From: Serripes groenlandicus
Taxonomy: Eukaryota > Mollusca > Bivalvia > Cardiida > Cardiidae
DNA length: 64,000 nucleotides
Assembly (NCBI GenBank): GCA_031761405.1
Contig: JASEVX010000007.1
Location: forward strand, 32,777,677 to 32,841,676
Direction: 5' to 3'
In this document: in pieces, positions 43,625-55,380 of the stretch
Layout of the letters: every line of letters starts with the position of its first letter
Position numbering within the stretch: the stretch's first letter is position 1
The notes under the pieces: model-generated
Told to the model about the DNA's origin: nothing
The model's input: only the letters and a program-made list of their open reading frames with translations
Databases searched by the model: none
Made by a program: the position numbers and the translations under genes

Positions 43625-44660
43625 CTTCATATTTATTTATCCCTTTCCCTGCAGCAGACGACTTATGCAAAAATTGTGGCAAAAGGAGAAATTGCTCTTA
43701 ATGAGTAATTTCTTCTCTTTGCCTGAATGTTTTCAACTCTATTCAAAAATTATATTTTCATTCAAAGATAATTCCTATATTTTCGCTTAGATGTTTTTCA
43801 ATGTCGTCTGCTGCAGATTCGTTGTATGTGAGAAAGGGTTTAACTTAACATAGATGATCCTTACATGGTACTCTTCCAATGTAACTGAAATAAATGTGAT
43901 TCATGCAGAACTCTGGTTGCCATGGCAATGGGGAGGAAACTATTTAAGGATCTTCTGAAATTGATGGTTAGATGTCAAACCAATGGCTGTCAGTTGTCTG
44001 AGATGTCAGACCAATTTCGTACCAATGATCATCTGGTGACCCTCAAATGTCCTTCCAAAAAGTGGGACCCTCAGGGGATGAGGTAGTTTTTCCTTGTATT
44101 GGCTTTAAAGAAACTTTTAAAATCTTCTCCACTTAAACCAACTGTCAGAAGGTAATCGGATCAAAATTTACTGATCAACTGGTGACCGACCCTCAAAAAC
44201 CCTGAAATGAAGTCTGCTGCGTAGAAAAATCAATTATATTTCAGATTGTTCCAGATTTAGATTATCATCTCCTAAAAGACTATTAACACTAGAAAAACAT
44301 AACAATCATTTACCCCTCTCCCACTTTTTGACGCCTCTGCAGCAGAGGATTTTTGAAACCATTCTGGGTAAAGGAGCAATTGCTCATTTTGAGCCAATTT
44401 CTCCTCGTTTTGCCACAATCATTTCAACTTTATTCACTATTCCTGAGATTTTCCAAATATTTGCCAGTATATTTCCAATGTAGTCTGCTGTAGATTTGTT
44501 GTATGAGAAAAAGGTTTAAACCTTTCCCTCATAAAATAATTCTGCAGAAGACAGCTTTGAACATATTTTGTCAAAAAATAGAAAATCTCTAAAATTGTTT
44601 TGTCACTATGTTTTCAAAAAACGTCTGCTACAGAGGCGTCAAAAAGCGTCTTTATGAGCT
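43625..44660. repeat. Decayed MITEs around a degenerate array fragment
   Basis: MITE pieces at about 43645-43840, 44312-44517 and 44518-44668. Between them (43905-44215) is a heavily diverged array (gaactctggttgccatgg, aaatcttctcc). Confidence 0.55.
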
Positions 44661-44711
44661 AAAGGGTTAATACAGTCTAAATGAATGTGAACAAGACGAA
44701 AAAAAGGGATG

Positions 44712-46105
44712 TTTTTGAGCTATTTCTCCTCTTCTCATTATGTTGTCTTGTAATTTGCTGTCATCATAATCTAATGTAAGGGTAAAGAAGTGACACAATA
44801 TATGAACTTGTATAACTGAACCCTTTCTCGTTAACCCTCTCCCACATACAACAATTCTGCAGCAGATGTCTTTGAAAACATCAAGGTAAAAACATTGAAA
44901 ATCTCTATTAATGAAGGTTTAATTTCTGAAAGTAGTTGAAAATATTGTGACAAAAGGAATTTTTCTTTTAGCAATTTCTCCTTTTATCGCGATGTTTTCA
45001 AAAGTTTTCTGCTGCAGAGGCGTCAGAAAGCGTCTGTTTGTGGGGAAGGCTTAACAGACTACATTTGACACGTCTCTATCATATGATTTTTTGCAAACAT
45101 AGTGGACAAAGGAGAAGTTGTGACACAAAACAATCAATTCTGATTTTTCCTGGCAAATACGAAATTCAAACTCTTTTCTCTAAAGCTTACTCCCAATTAT
45201 CAATATTATTTACATATTTATACAAGTACTTTTAAGACGGACGACTTTAAAATATCATATCAGGTGGGAAAAACCCTTTCCGTCAAATAGATGCTTTCTG
45301 ATGCCTCTGCAGCAGACTGATTTTTGAAAATATAGTGACAAAAGAAGAAATTGCTCAAAACAAGCAATTTCTCCTTTTGCCACAATGTTTTCCACTTTTA
45401 GTCATAGGTTTTTGAGCTATTTCTCCTCTTCTCATTATGTTGTCTTGTAATTTGCTGTCATCATAATCTAATGTAAGGGTAAAGAAGTGACACAATATAT
45501 GAACTTGTATAACTGAACCCTTTCTCGTTAACCCTTTCCCACATACAACAATTCTGCAGCAGACGTCTTTGAAAACATCAAGGTAAAAACATTGAAAATC
45601 TCTATTAATGAAGGTTTAATTTCTGAAAGAAGTTGAAAATATTGTGGCAAAATGGAAAAAGATTGAGCAATTCCTCCTTTTGTCACGATGTTTTCAAAAG
45701 TTGTCTGCTGCAGAGGCGTCAGAAAGCGTCTGTTTGTGGGGAAGGCTTAACAGACTACATTTGACACGTCTCTATCATATGATTTTTTGCAAACATAGTG
45801 GACAAAGGAGAACGTGACACAAAACAATCAATTCTGATTATTCCTGGCAAATACAAAATTCAAACTCTTTTCTCTAAAGTTTACTCCCAATTATCGATAT
45901 GATTTACATATTTATACAAGTACTTTTAAGACAGACGACTTTAAAATATCATATCGGGGGGGGAAAAACCCTTTCCGTCAAATAGATGCTTTCTGACGCC
46001 TCTGCAGCAGACTGATTTTTGAAAACATAGTGACAAAAGAAGAAATTGCTCAAAACAAGCAATTTCTCCTTTTGCCACAATGTTTTCCACTTTTAGTCAT
46101 AGGTT
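44712..46105 (+). repeat. 697-bp tandem duplication containing MITEs
   Basis: 44712-45408 and 45409-46105 are near-identical units beginning tttttgagctatttctcc. Each holds one complete MITE (about 44834-45054 / 45531-45750) and the left two thirds of another (from about 45271 / 45966). The junction at 45408/45409 cuts the first of these in the 'gtcataggtt' block. Units differ by a few substitutions and a changed hairpin. Confidence 0.92.
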
Positions 46106-46195
46106 ATCCATACAATTATAGAGATTTTCTTTTTTTTGATAAAATATGTTCAAAATCGTCTGCTGCAGAATTATCGTATCAGGAAAATGGTTAAC
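45966..46195 (+). mobile_element. TTAACCC MITE completing the second duplicate
   Basis: aaccctttccgtcaaatag at the left (TTAA mutated to aaaa), atggttaac at the right. It retains the full right arm that the copy at 45271 lost at the duplication junction. Confidence 0.8.
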
Positions 46196-46861
46196 CCTTA
46201 CTAGCACGCTAACACATTGTGACACAGCTGCACTGGGTGACTCAAAATTAGCGATTTCTTCTTTTGCCACAATATTTTCAACTCTATATTCAATAATCAT
46301 TATTTTATTGATGTAGATTTTCTATATTTTCGCTTAGATGATTTCAAAGTCTTCTGCAAATTTGTTTGTATTTGGGAGAAGGGTTTCAGGTCTTTTCCAG
46401 ACAAAAAGATGTATTTTTGGCACTGTGAAGAGTTTAAGTAAATTTTGTGTAATGATTTTCTCGGGTCAATTCTTTTTCAAAAGCATGGCGGTATGACAGT
46501 TTGTATTTGCTTTATGGGAAGTCCTGTTTGAACAACCATTAGCTCCTCAAAATAATCGTTATGTGTCTTGTATGAATAAGGGAAGATAGATAATATGTTA
46601 TTAACCTTTACCTAAATGCAGACGACTTTCGAAAACAATGTTTGAAAAATAGATACTATTTTCTTCACATTGTTTTCTACTCTATATCTTTATTCAATTG
46701 CAGTTTTTGTAGAGGATTTTTTTCCCGTAGATTTTTCACTTGATTCTTCTATTTTACTCATCCCTATGTTTTAATTGTGTAGTTAAATTGATTAGGTTCA
46801 AGTTTTAGGGCAAGAAGCTTTTCAATTTTAAATACCTCCAAGATCAAGGTCACTGTTATAC

Positions 46862-47091
46862 TTAACCCTTTCCCGCATATAGACGCTTTCTGACGCCTCT
46901 GCAGCAGACAGCTTTTTGAAAACATAGCGACAAAAGAAGAAATTGCTCAGAACGAGCAATTTCTTCTTTTGCCACAATGTTTTCCACTTTTAGTCATAGG
47001 TTATCCATTCAGTTATAGAGATTTTTCATTGTTTGACAAAATATGTTCAAAGTCGTCTGCTGCAGAATTGTCATATGAGGGAAAGGGTTAA
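46862..47091 (+). mobile_element. TTAACCC MITE, full length
   Basis: TTAA borders; hairpin ttgctcagaacgagcaa. A shorter divergent member follows at 47300-47501, also TTAA-bordered. Confidence 0.9.
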
Positions 47092-47879
47092 ACCCGCATT
47101 GTGGCTAAAGGGGAAATTGCTCATTAGAGCAATTTCTTCTTTTTCCACAATGTTTTCCAAATTAGTCTGCTGCAGATGCTTCTAGATATGTCTGAAAGTG
47201 GGAAAAGATTGAGGCTTTTCAAGTCATAGGGCAAGATGTATTTACTCAACTTACTGCTATAATATTGATGCCGCTTGCCATGAGGATATATTTTCATGTT
47301 TAACCCCCCTTTCCCATCTGCCAATGCATTTTGACGCAATCGCAGCAGACGACTTTTGAAAACATTGTGGCCAAAGATGAAACTGCTAACAATGTTTTCA
47401 ACTTTATTTAACAATTAATCTTTTATCAAGATTTTTCAGGTTTATTCACTATGTTTTCAAAGTTGTCTGCTTCAGAATTGTTGTATGTGGGAAAGGGTTA
47501 ACATATCAGTTTGAGATGTCATCCTTTCAAGTTTCAAGGTCACTCAGGCTCTTGTTCTAAGGCTGTTGTTGTAAGGATGTGTATATGACATGTCTTTGTA
47601 ACTATAGAAACTGTTGGACATGGTTTAAAGTGTCCAACAATCTATTCCTATCATTGACCTTGACCTTGGTGAAGACCCCTAGGTAGTTGACATTGTATTA
47701 AAAATTCTTAGATTGTTTTTTGCATAGCTTATCCCTTTCTCATACACAACAAATCTGCATCAGACGACTTTGAAACCATCTAGGCTAAAATAGCGAAACT
47801 CCTTATACATGATAATATTATCAACAATGCAGTTGTAAATATTGGGATAAAAGGTAAAGTTCTTCTATATTGTGGGACA

Positions 47880-48050
47880 ATTCATTTGAGTACCCACAAC
47901 ATAGGGTATTCATTGGAAAATAAAAGAGAAATTGTGGGAAAATGACCAGTTTACTCATCCTTATATTACCCAAGGATCATGAATAAGTGAACTGTTGCCG
48001 TGATATATCTGAAATAATGTTGAAAGCGACGCAAAACCCCAATAAATACA
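47880..48050 (+). repeat. CAGAG/CTCTG MITE right half and retroposon tail
   Basis: gagtacccacaacatagggt to cttatatta (47890-47975), then gtgaactgttgccgtgatat...aaaaccccaataaata (47975-48050). Confidence 0.6.
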
Positions 48051-48099
48051 TAATATCGTCTTTAATATCAAGATTTCCGGCTAATTATTTCATATAATT

Positions 48100-48326
48100 T
48101 ATCCCTTTCCCTCATATAGACGCTTTCTGACGCCTATGCAGCAGACAGCTTTTTGAAAACATAGTGACAAAAGAAAAAATTGCTCAAAACGAGCAATTTC
48201 TCCTTTTGCCACAATGTTTTCCGCTTTTAGTCATAGGTTGCCCATTCAATTATAGAGATTTTCTATTTTTTGACTAAATATGTTCAGTCGTCTGCTGCAG
48301 AATTGTCGTATGAGGGAAAGGGTTAA
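48100..48326 (+). mobile_element. TTAACCC MITE, left TTAA mutated
   Basis: Left border ttatccctttccctcat, right border GGGAAAGGGTTAA; hairpin ttgctcaaaacgagcaa. Confidence 0.88.
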
Positions 48327-48624
48327 TATGAAAAGGAGAGATTTCTCACTTATTACCTTGTTTGTCCCACAAAATGCAAATAGGAGACAGCTTCCTAAAT
48401 AAGCTTAAGTTAATGATTTTTGCTCAATTATGTTAATATTTATATTTGATATGAAGTGTAATAAGATGAACATGTAAATTAGAATATAAATAAAATATTG
48501 TTTAAACCAATATGTGAATTTGAGATAAGAAAAACTCTTCACATTCACAATTACCACAATATTCTTAGCATGCATGCTGCATCAGCTTAAAGGGGATCTT
48601 GTCACATTTCCATTTTGGTATCCA

Positions 48625-49070
48625 CTGACCCTTTCCAACTTATAAACAATTCTGCAGCAGACAATGTTGAAAACATGTAGGCAAAAACATGGAAGTTCTA
48701 TATAAATGAACTTATACTAATAAAATTTAGACTAAAGGTGAAATTGTTCATTATGAGCGATTTCACCTTTTCTCAAAATGTTTTAAAACGAAACCCTGTC
48801 TGTTGCAGATTCATCAAAATGTGTCTGCAAGGTGGAAAGGGTTAACCCTTTCCTCATATAGACGCTTTCTGACGCCTCTGCAGCAGACAGCTTTTTGAAA
48901 ACATAGTGACAAAAGAAGAAATTGCACAAAACGTGCAATTTCTCCTTTTGTCACAATGTTTTCCACTTTTTGTCATAGGTTATCCATTCAATTACAGAGA
49001 TTTTCCATTTTTTGACAAAATATGTTCAAAGTCGTCTGCTGCAGAATTGCCGTATGAGGGAAAGGGTTAA
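48625..49070 (+). mobile_element. Two TTAACCC MITEs head to tail through one TTAA
   Basis: Divergent copy about 48625-48845, then a full-length copy 48842-49070. The junction is aaagggttaacccttt. The second copy has hairpin ttgcacaaaacgtgcaa. Confidence 0.88.
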
Positions 49071-49512
49071 GCATGTGAAAGTGTATACATATATCAGTAA
49101 CAGTTGGACGTCACCCCTAGCTATTTGTCAAAGTATCATCTGTTTGCTATGTCACATGTATGCTGACAGTAAAGACTTGGGTGAGACTGTACAGATGTAC
49201 AGACTCATCTGAGTCTTCAATGTTTTGCATGTGCAATAAGAACCCCTTTTAACCTGACGTAGTCCTTTATATCACAATATTCAGTACCGGTATTGGTTTC
49301 CAGGAAGCAGACATTGAGCGTGATTAATATAAACATTAATTTCGTCACACAATCAATGTAGAATAAATAGATCTAAAGCAAAGAAGAAATTTGCATCTCA
49401 TGGGAGATGAAGAAAAAGTCCATAGTTTACATCAATGTTACTGAGTCACGTGAGAATGTGTGAAGCAACAAAACCCTCTTCCCACGTAGGACAATTCTGC
49501 AGCAGGCAACTT

Positions 49513-49739
49513 TTAACCCTTTCCCACATACAACAAATCTGCATTAGACGACTTTCAAAATGTACTAATGAATATGGAAAATCTTTATTATTGTAGTTAT
49601 AATTACTGAAATAGGTTGAAAACATTGTGTCAAAAGGAGAAATTGCTCGTTTTGAGCAATTTCTCCTTTTGTCACTTTGTTTTCAAAAGTCGTTTGCTGC
49701 GGATGTGTCAAAATGCGTCTATAGGTGGGAAAGGGTTAA
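49513..49739 (-). mobile_element. TTAACCC MITE, divergent subfamily, full length
   Basis: TTAACCCTTTCCCACATAC left, GTGGGAAAGGGTTAA right; hairpin ttgctcgttttgagcaa. Confidence 0.88.
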
Positions 49740-49945
49740 AACAGCTAAGTGAATAGCTAATATTAATAAAATTTCTATAAACTAAAGAATTTTTATTAAA
49801 TGAATAGAGTTGAAAACATTGTGGCAAAAGGAGCAATTGATGATAAGCAGGGCAGGGCCTGTACCTAATATGAGTGCCAGAGGCCTATATAAGGAGAAGT
49901 AAAGTTGTTGGTGTTTGTGTGATGGCAGAAAATACAAACAGACGT

Positions 49946-50140
49946 CGGAGCTCTAAATAAGGAGTGTTTTGCTTGTTCTAAAAATCAAATTTAATCCGCT
50001 AACCCTATGTTGTGGGTACTCAAAAGAATTGTCTCATTGAGATGATTCTTTTTGAGTACACACAGCATAGGGTTTGATTGGATAATAAAGGAGATATTGT
50101 GGCGAAAATATCTGTAAACCCCTCTTTATCTGGACCTCTG
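49946..50140. mobile_element. CAGAG...CTCTG MITE, copy 3
   Basis: 195 bp, left end CGGAGCTC (one change from CAGAG), right end CCTCTG. Flanks cagacgt at 49939-49945 and 50141-50147. Confidence 0.9.
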
Positions 50141-50280
50141 CAGACGTCATTTGAAAACGTCATAGGACAAATTGCTAAAACTGAGGGATGGCTGAATTAA
50201 CATGTTGAAAAGAGGGTATTTACCATTTATGCATCTGCAGCTGGCAATTTCTGAAAACATTCTGGCAAAAGGAGAAATGG

Positions 50281-50440
50281 AAGACAGTGGTGCAGAAGTA
50301 GAGCGTTGGCCTCTCCTACCAAAGGTCCTGGGTGCGAGTCCCGTGATGAGCGCATTCTGACGTAATAGAAGATCTTGATCAGACTCAACTTGTACCTTTT
50401 TTCACGGACAGCTTAATTATGCCTGATCAAGTAACAGGAC
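50281..50440 (+). repeat. Possible tRNA-derived SINE
   Basis: gtggtgcagaagtagagcg is A-box-like and gggtgcgagtcccg is B-box-like, spaced about 45 bp, followed by a non-tRNA body. It interrupts a MITE (tggcaaaaggagaaatgg just before). No duplication identified. Confidence 0.5.
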
Positions 50441-50547
50441 ACAAAGAAGAATTGACAAGGAAGTGCGGAATGGTTAATAAAATTCTGGAATTTCCTTCCA
50501 GCTTTTTCGTTATCCCTTTCCCTGATACAGATGACTTTTGATGCTTC

Positions 50548-50960
50548 TTAACCCTTTCCCTCATACGACAATCCTGCAGCAGACGACTTTGAACATATTT
50601 TGTCCAAAAATAGTATATCTCTATAATTGAATGGATAACCTATGACTAAAAGTGGAAAACATTGTGGCAAAAGGAGAAATTGCTTGTTTTGTTTTCAAAA
50701 AGCCGTCTGCTTCAGAGGCGTCAGAAAGCGTCTATATGAGGGAAAGGGTTAACCCTTCTACCACTTTCAGATGCATTAAAAGCGCATCTTCAGCAGACCA
50801 CTTTTGAAAACATTGTGGCCAAAGGAGAAAATTGCTCATCTTGCCACAATGTTTTCAGAACATTTTAGTAACTGTTCTTTCATCTGAACAGTGTTTCCAT
50901 ATTGTTGCTAAGGTGTTTTCAAAGTTGTCTGCTGCAGGTTTGTTGGATGTGGGAAAGGGT
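50548..50960. mobile_element. Two TTAACCC MITEs sharing TTAA at 50749
   Basis: First 50548-50752 (minus, hairpin arm deleted: gaaattgcttgttttg), second 50749-50960 (ttaacccttctaccac ... gtgggaaagggtaaa). Confidence 0.8.
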
Positions 50961-51125
50961 AAATAAGTTGCCTAAAATGATATTTTTGGATTCATCTGCT
51001 GTGAATAATATGTGAAAATAGTTGTTATATATAGTACATTTGAGGCAGCACATCAGTATCTCTTCCCCTCAAACAACAAATCTGCAGCAAAAGTGTGAAA
51101 GAGTAATTATTGAATCAAGTTTGAA

Positions 51126-51421
51126 AGAGTCTTCAGCTGCAGTTGCATCAAAATGATTTAACCCTTTCTCTCATATAGACGCTTTCTGACGCCTCTATAG
51201 CAGACGGCATTTTGAAAACATAGTGACAAAAGAAGAATTGCACAAAATGTGCAATTTCTCCTTTTGCCACAATGTTTTCCACTTTTTGTCATAGGTTATC
51301 CATTCAATTATGGAGATTTTCTATGTTTTGACAAAATACGTTCAAAGTCGTCTGCTGCAGAATTGTCGTATGAGGGAAAGGGTTAAAGAGTCTTTAGCTG
51401 CAGTTGCATCAAAATGATTTA
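51126..51421 (+). mobile_element. TTAACCC MITE flanked by 35-bp direct repeats
   Basis: The MITE is 51158-51386 (TTAA borders, hairpin ttgcacaaaatgtgcaa). The preceding agagtcttcagctgcagttg...aaatgattta (51126-51160) recurs after it (51387-51421) with one difference. Confidence 0.85.
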
Positions 51422-51765
51422 AGAATTAACCATTTACTGGTACCTTGTATGTTATTATTTTTGTCATCTGCCCTGAGGGAAAATGCAACGTGTTGACAAG
51501 TGTTGACATTGGTTTCCTTTCATTTTCTGAGTAATGCATTTCAATGATATTTGGTGGGTAGTTGGATTTTTACAAGCTGCAGAATTTCTTTGAATTTGTT
51601 TGCTGTCAGATTATTTTAGGGTCAAGCGTTATTACACTTAGACTTCAGTATGTTTGTTGATTTATTAGTGTCAGCTCTACAGTACTGGTTAGTTGTATCC
51701 TGACAAGGTACAGCTCAAAGTAATCTAAGCAGAGTTATTTCCCTTGGACTTCAGTTGTTCATAGA

Positions 51766-51992
51766 ATGAATGAATGTATATTGTTTTATGGCGCATCGAC
51801 AGCTAAGGTCATTTAGCGCGCATTTAAATTTTATTATTCATGTTCCCTGGGTGAACAAACCAGTACTAGGCTAGAAATTGTGCCTTGCCCAAGGGCACTC
51901 CACCATGACCGAATTGCCGTGACTGGGGATCGAACCCGGGACACCCGGTTTCGAAATCCCTGACGCTAACCACTCGACCACAGAGGATTCCA
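51766..51992 (-). mobile_element. tRNA-derived SINE with 15-bp target duplication
   Basis: On the minus strand it reads ccatcctctgtgg-like head with A box TGGTCGAGTGGTTA, B box GGTTCGATCCC, then a body with cttgggcaaggcac and an ATTC-rich tail. The head resembles Ser/Leu-type tRNA. Flanks tcagttgttcataga at 51751-51765 and 51993-52007 are identical. The 'ttgggcaaggca' core is characteristic of the V-SINE group, which includes a molluscan family (RUDI); membership is inference. Confidence 0.88.
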
Positions 51993-52204
51993 TCAGTTGT
52001 TCATAGAGAGGGCTGTTAATGATTTTGTTGCTACATTTATGTTGATTTGAACAATTTCTAGTCTCACAATGCTTTTAAAAGTCGTCTACTGCAAGCTTGC
52101 ATAATTTCTACTCCATCTGGTAAAGTGATATTAAAATTATGTTGGGATCTTTATCTTGCTTTGAACAGTTTCTAATGTATGGTTTACACATATTATCTTG
52201 TAAT

Positions 52205-53850
52205 AGCCCTTTCCCAAATAATACAAATCTGCAGCAGACGAAATTGAAAACATCTACTCAAGATATGGAAAATCTCTAGAAATGAAGGTATAGTTACTGA
52301 AAAAAAGTTGCTCATTTTGAGCAATTTCTCTTTTTGTCACAATTTTTAGCTCACCTGAGCTTTGCTCAAGGTGAGTTATTGTGATCGCCTTTTGTCCGGC
52401 GTCCGTCGTGCGTCGTGCGCCGTGCGTCGTGCGTCGTGCGTCGTGCGTCAACTTCTTCTCCTCAGTAACCAGTGGGTCAATTTGGATGAAACTTCACAGA
52501 AAGCATCCTCTCAATGACCTCACCAGAATTCCTTCAAATTTTTGGGATCCATGCAAAATTCTGGTTTCCATGGCAACGAAACTGAAAAAACTTCAAAATT
52601 CTTCTTCTCCCAAACTGGTTGGCAGATTTTCAAATAATTTTGTAGAAATGTTCCTTAGATGACCCTCTATCAGATTCCTTCAAGCCATGTTGATTGGTCG
52701 AAAAACATGGCCGCCAGAGGGGGCGGGGCTATTTTGCCTTATATGGCTATAGTGAAAACTTAAAAAATCTTCTCCTCCGAAAGTGTCAGGCCGATTTTCA
52801 AATAATTTTGTAGAAATGTTCCTTGGGTGACCCTCTATCAGATTCCTTCAAGCCATGTTGATTGGTCGAAAAACATGGCCGCCAGGGCGGGGCTATTTTG
52901 CCTTATATGGCTATAGTGCAAACTTAAAAAATCTTCTCCTCCAAAAGTGTCAGGCCGATTTTCAAATAATTTTTTAGAAATGTTCCTTGGGTGACCTTCT
53001 ATCAGATTCCTTCAAGCCATGTTGATTGGTCAAAAAACATGGCCGCCAGGGGGCGGGGCTATTTTGCCTTTTATGTCTATAGTGAACACTTAAAAAATCT
53101 TCTCCTCCATAAGTGTCGGGCCGATTTTTAAATAATTTTGTAGAAATGTTCCTTGGGTGACCCTCTATCAGATTCCTGCAAGCCATGTTGATTGGTCGAA
53201 AAACTTGGCTGCCAGGGGGCGGGGCTATTTTGCCTTATATGGCCAAAGTGAAAACTTAAAACATCTTCTCCTCCGAAAGTGTGTGGCTGATTTTCAAATA
53301 ATTTTGTAAAAACGTTCCTTGGATGACCCTCTATCAGATTCCTTCAAGCCATGTTGATTGGTCGAAAAACATGGCCGCCAGGGGGGCGGGACTATTTTGC
53401 CTTATATGGCTATAGTGAAAACTTAAAAAATCTTCTTCTCCGAAAGTGTCAGACCGATTTTCAAATAATTTTGTAGAAATGTTCCTTGGATGACCCACTT
53501 TCAGATTCCTTCAAGCCATGTTGATTGGTAAAAAAACATGGCCGCCAGTGGGCAGGGCTATTTTGCCTTATATGGCTATAGTGAAAACTTAAAACATCTT
53601 CTCCTCCAAAAGTGTCTGGCCGATTTTTAAATAATTTTGTAGAAATGTTCCTAGGGTGACCCTCTATCAGATTCCTTCAATCCAAGTTGATTGGTCGGAA
53701 ACTATGGCTGCCAGGGGGCGGGGCTTATATAGCTAAAGTGAAAAAAAAATATTAGGTGAGCGATTCCAGGGCCATCATGGCCCTCTTGTTTTTAAATGTT
53801 GTCTGCTGCAGATTTGTTTTATTTGGGAAAGGGCTATTACAAGATAATAT
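52205..53850. repeat. TTAACCC MITE split by the 52.3-kb array element
   Basis: Left part 52205-52344 (ccctttcccaaataatac ... ctctttttgtcacaat), right part 53792-53835 (aaatgttgtctgctgcag ... tttgggaaagggct). The pieces join into one MITE when the element is removed. Confidence 0.8.
52345..53791 (+). mobile_element. Helentron/HINE-like array element, AGCTCACC family (~7 monomers)
   Basis: Head AGCTCACCTGAGC, a (cgtcgtg)n stretch, leader, about seven monomers, right arm, hairpin and CTCTTGTTTTT. The right arm is altered to attaggtgagcg. Inserted into the host MITE at a T-run. Confidence 0.9.
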
Positions 53851-53939
53851 GTGTAAACCATAAACCGAGGTATCGAAAAGGGTTTATTTAAAGGAATGGG
53901 TTAACACACTTATCATTTATTCTTGGAGTAGTAGGCTCT

Positions 53940-54620
53940 TCCAAATTCAACTTTCTCCTTTTGCCACATTGTTTTCAATAGTCTTCTGCTGCAGAGGTGT
54001 CAGAAAGTATCTTATATGTGGGGGGAAAACAGGGTTAATCAAACTAAAACAGTGTCACATCTGGAACTTCGGAAGTACAATTTTAAAACACATTTGTGAA
54101 GACATGTTGGTTATATAAAGGAGAAATTGCTGGTTTTATCATTTTCCCAAAATGCTGTAAAAGAAAGATATCTCATCTGTAAGAGGGAAAAGGTTAATGA
54201 ACTGTTCTTCAAGGACTCTGAATTAACTTTTTCCTCACATACAACAATGCTGCAGCAAACAACTTTGAAATAAAGAACAATTTTCTCCTTTTGCCATATT
54301 GTTTTAAAAACTGTTGTCTGCTACTGCATGATGCTTTGAAATGTAATTGAAAGTGGGAAAGGGTTAATTTACTGTACTAACAAAGTTTTATTTTGTTCTG
54401 CCCTTTCCCACAGATAGACGCTTTTTTACATCTCTGCAGCTGACGACTATTGAAAACACTGACAATAGGAGAAATTGCTCAAAACAAGCAATTTCTTCTT
54501 TTGCCATGATTCCAACTCTATTCAATAATAATACTTTAATTTATAGGGATTATCCACATCGTTGCTGAGATATTTTCAAAGTCGTCTGCTGAAGATTTGT
54601 TGTATGAGGGAAATGGGGGT
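53940..54620. repeat. Decayed TTAACCC MITEs
   Basis: Pieces at about 53955-54030, 54105-54200, 54230-54368 and 54405-54612; only the last keeps both arms (cctttcccacagatagac ... gtatgagggaaatggggg). Confidence 0.6.
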
Positions 54621-54690
54621 TAACCCTCTCACTGATGCCAGAGCAGTAATTTCTCATACAATTTATTGGTGAAATCTTTTTCCATATGAT

Positions 54691-55284
54691 TTTTTAGCTC
54701 ACCTGAGCTTTGCTCAAGGTGAGTTATTGTGATCGCCTTTTGTCCGGCGTGCGTCGTCTGTCGTGCGTCAACTTCTTCTCCTCAGTAACCAGTGGGTCAA
54801 TTAGGATGAAACTTCACAGAAACCATCCTCTCAATGACCTCACCAGATTTCCTTCAAATTTTTGGGATCCATGCATAATTCTGGTTTCCATGGCAACGAA
54901 ATGAAAAAACTTCAAAAATCTTCTTTTCCCAAACTGGTTGGAAGATTTTCAAATAATTTTGTAGAAATGTTCCTTAAGTGACCCACTTTTAGATTCTTTC
55001 AAGCCATGTTGATTGGTCAAAAAACATAGCCGCCAGTGGACAGGGCTATTTTTGCATTATATGGCAATAGTGAAAACTTAAAAAATCTTCTCCTCCAAAA
55101 GTGTCAGGCCGATTTTCAAATAATTTTGTAGAAATGTTCCTTGGGTGATGACCCTCTATCAGATTCCTTCAAGCCAAGTTGATTGGTCGGAAACTATGGC
55201 CGCCAGGGGGGCGGGGCTTATATAGCTAAAGTACAAAATAAATATCAGGTGAGCAATTCCAGGGCCATCATGGCCCTCTTGTTA
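54691..55284 (+). mobile_element. Helentron/HINE-like array element, AGCTCACC family, short copy
   Basis: Complete head, leader, two monomers, right arm ATCAGGTGAGC and CTCTTGTTA. Similar in size to the copy at 22503. Confidence 0.88.
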
Positions 55285-55380
55285 TTGAAAACAGAGGAAA
55301 CTAAGTAAAAGTTTTTATTTAGTAAACAGTGCGATAAGAATGATGTGTCTTAGTTGATGAATCCTTGTGAATGATCCAAG

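Noticed and set aside
50281..50345. tRNA gene
   Set aside because: A- and B-box-like motifs are present but no cloverleaf with a proper acceptor stem can be drawn; a SINE head is more likely. The same applies to 51930-51990.
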